Positions 4,835 through 5,003 of a DNA stretch of 5,003 bases are shown here, in pieces (the first letter of the stretch is position 1; the number at the start of each line of letters is the position of its first letter). The notes beneath the pieces are model-generated. The model ran no database searches and was not told where the DNA came from. It saw only the letters and a program-made list of their open reading frames with translations. The stretch covers positions 1-5,003 of the forward strand of contig JAEEYN010000128.1 of NCBI GenBank assembly GCA_016288175.1. Reading direction: 5' to 3'. Position numbers and translations under genes: made by a program. The DNA is from Bacillota bacterium (GTDB lineage Bacteria; Bacillota; Clostridia; Christensenellales; CAG-138).

Positions 4835-5003
4835 AACGGCTCCGAGACAGCGCTTGTTTCCACCTATACGAACGGCAACGACGATGCGTTGAGTTTTTCC
4901 CTGCGGCGCCAACGGCAGGATCGCTGCCGTTGACTGCTCCAATGACAGCGGAAGCACATTTATCACATTTTTTGTCGTTCACAGCACAGCAATATTTTTT
5001 TAA
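4835..5003 (+). pseudogene. Degenerate second Rhs fragment (frameshifted)
   Basis: From 4835 one frame reads NGSETALVSTYTNGNDDALS, wording typical of Rhs/YD-repeat proteins. It then loses register; the similarity resumes from 4908 in another frame as ANGRIAAVDCSNDSGSTF and ends at TAA 5001-5003. The second part matches residues 26-43 of the larger Rhs fragment. At the DNA level 4907-4959 aligns without gaps to 3001-3053, with 45 of 53 bases identical by my count and a 17-base exact run (TGACAGCGGAAGCACAT). After about 4965 the similarity fades. The piece is a broken copy, not a gene. Its YTNGNDD part does not occur in the first fragment, so it comes from a different or longer Rhs source. Confidence 0.68.
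4907..4959 (+). repeat. Direct repeat, copy 2 (in the degenerate Rhs fragment)
   Basis: This is the second copy of the 53-base Rhs segment, with eight differences from copy 1 and the identical 17-base run at 4943-4959. Together the copies bracket the toxin-immunity pair and are the natural place for homologous exchange or deletion of the cassette. Confidence 0.75.

Noticed and set aside
4770..4982. Minus-strand frame of 70 codons near the right end
   Set aside because: It is antisense to the degenerate Rhs fragment and has no recognisable feature.

Overview
The window looks like chromosomal DNA from a GC-rich member of the Clostridia (Bacillota), probably a gut or anaerobe lineage. The evidence is strong GGAGG-type Shine-Dalgarno sites, a housekeeping-type TTGATT-17-TACAAT promoter, a BlaI-type repressor remnant whose wording resembles clostridial members, and a clostridial-style Rhs core. 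The placement is inference from protein style, not from a marker gene.

Left half (about 158-2650, minus strand): a complete, tightly packed pxpA-pxpB-pxpC operon encoding the three-part ATP-dependent 5-oxoprolinase, which opens 5-oxoproline (pyroglutamate) to glutamate. It has its own promoter (2622-2650). A perfect 13-bp inverted repeat fills most of the -35/-10 spacer and is a good operator candidate. A short UTR hairpin precedes pxpA, the junctions are close (7-nt gap, then 16-nt overlap), and an AT-rich hairpin with a T tract follows pxpC. At the extreme left edge a second promoter-like site points out of the window.

Right half (about 2775-5003, plus strand): a decayed, rearranged accessory region. 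A remnant of a BlaI/MecI-family repressor N-terminus (2775-2897) is frameshifted and then runs directly into the 3' end of an Rhs gene. The Rhs fragment keeps the last YD repeats and the Rhs core, then a Gly/Ser-rich linker, then a variable C-terminal domain with an HHxFPQ motif typical of HNH/endonuclease VII-like polymorphic toxins (DUF2380-like). Three bases after its stop begins a 232-residue gene whose Shine-Dalgarno site lies in the last toxin codons; this is the expected position of the cognate immunity gene. Beyond it lies a second, frameshifted Rhs scrap (about 4835-5003) that repeats part of the Rhs fragment. The layout fits an orphan or displaced rhs-CT/immunity module between recombining Rhs sequences.

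Base composition changes visibly along the window: very GC-rich in pxpABC, intermediate in the Rhs core, and AT-richer in the toxin tip and immunity gene, as expected for an acquired toxin/immunity cassette. The long antisense reading frames over the pxp operon are by-products of GC-rich coding sequence and are not annotated.
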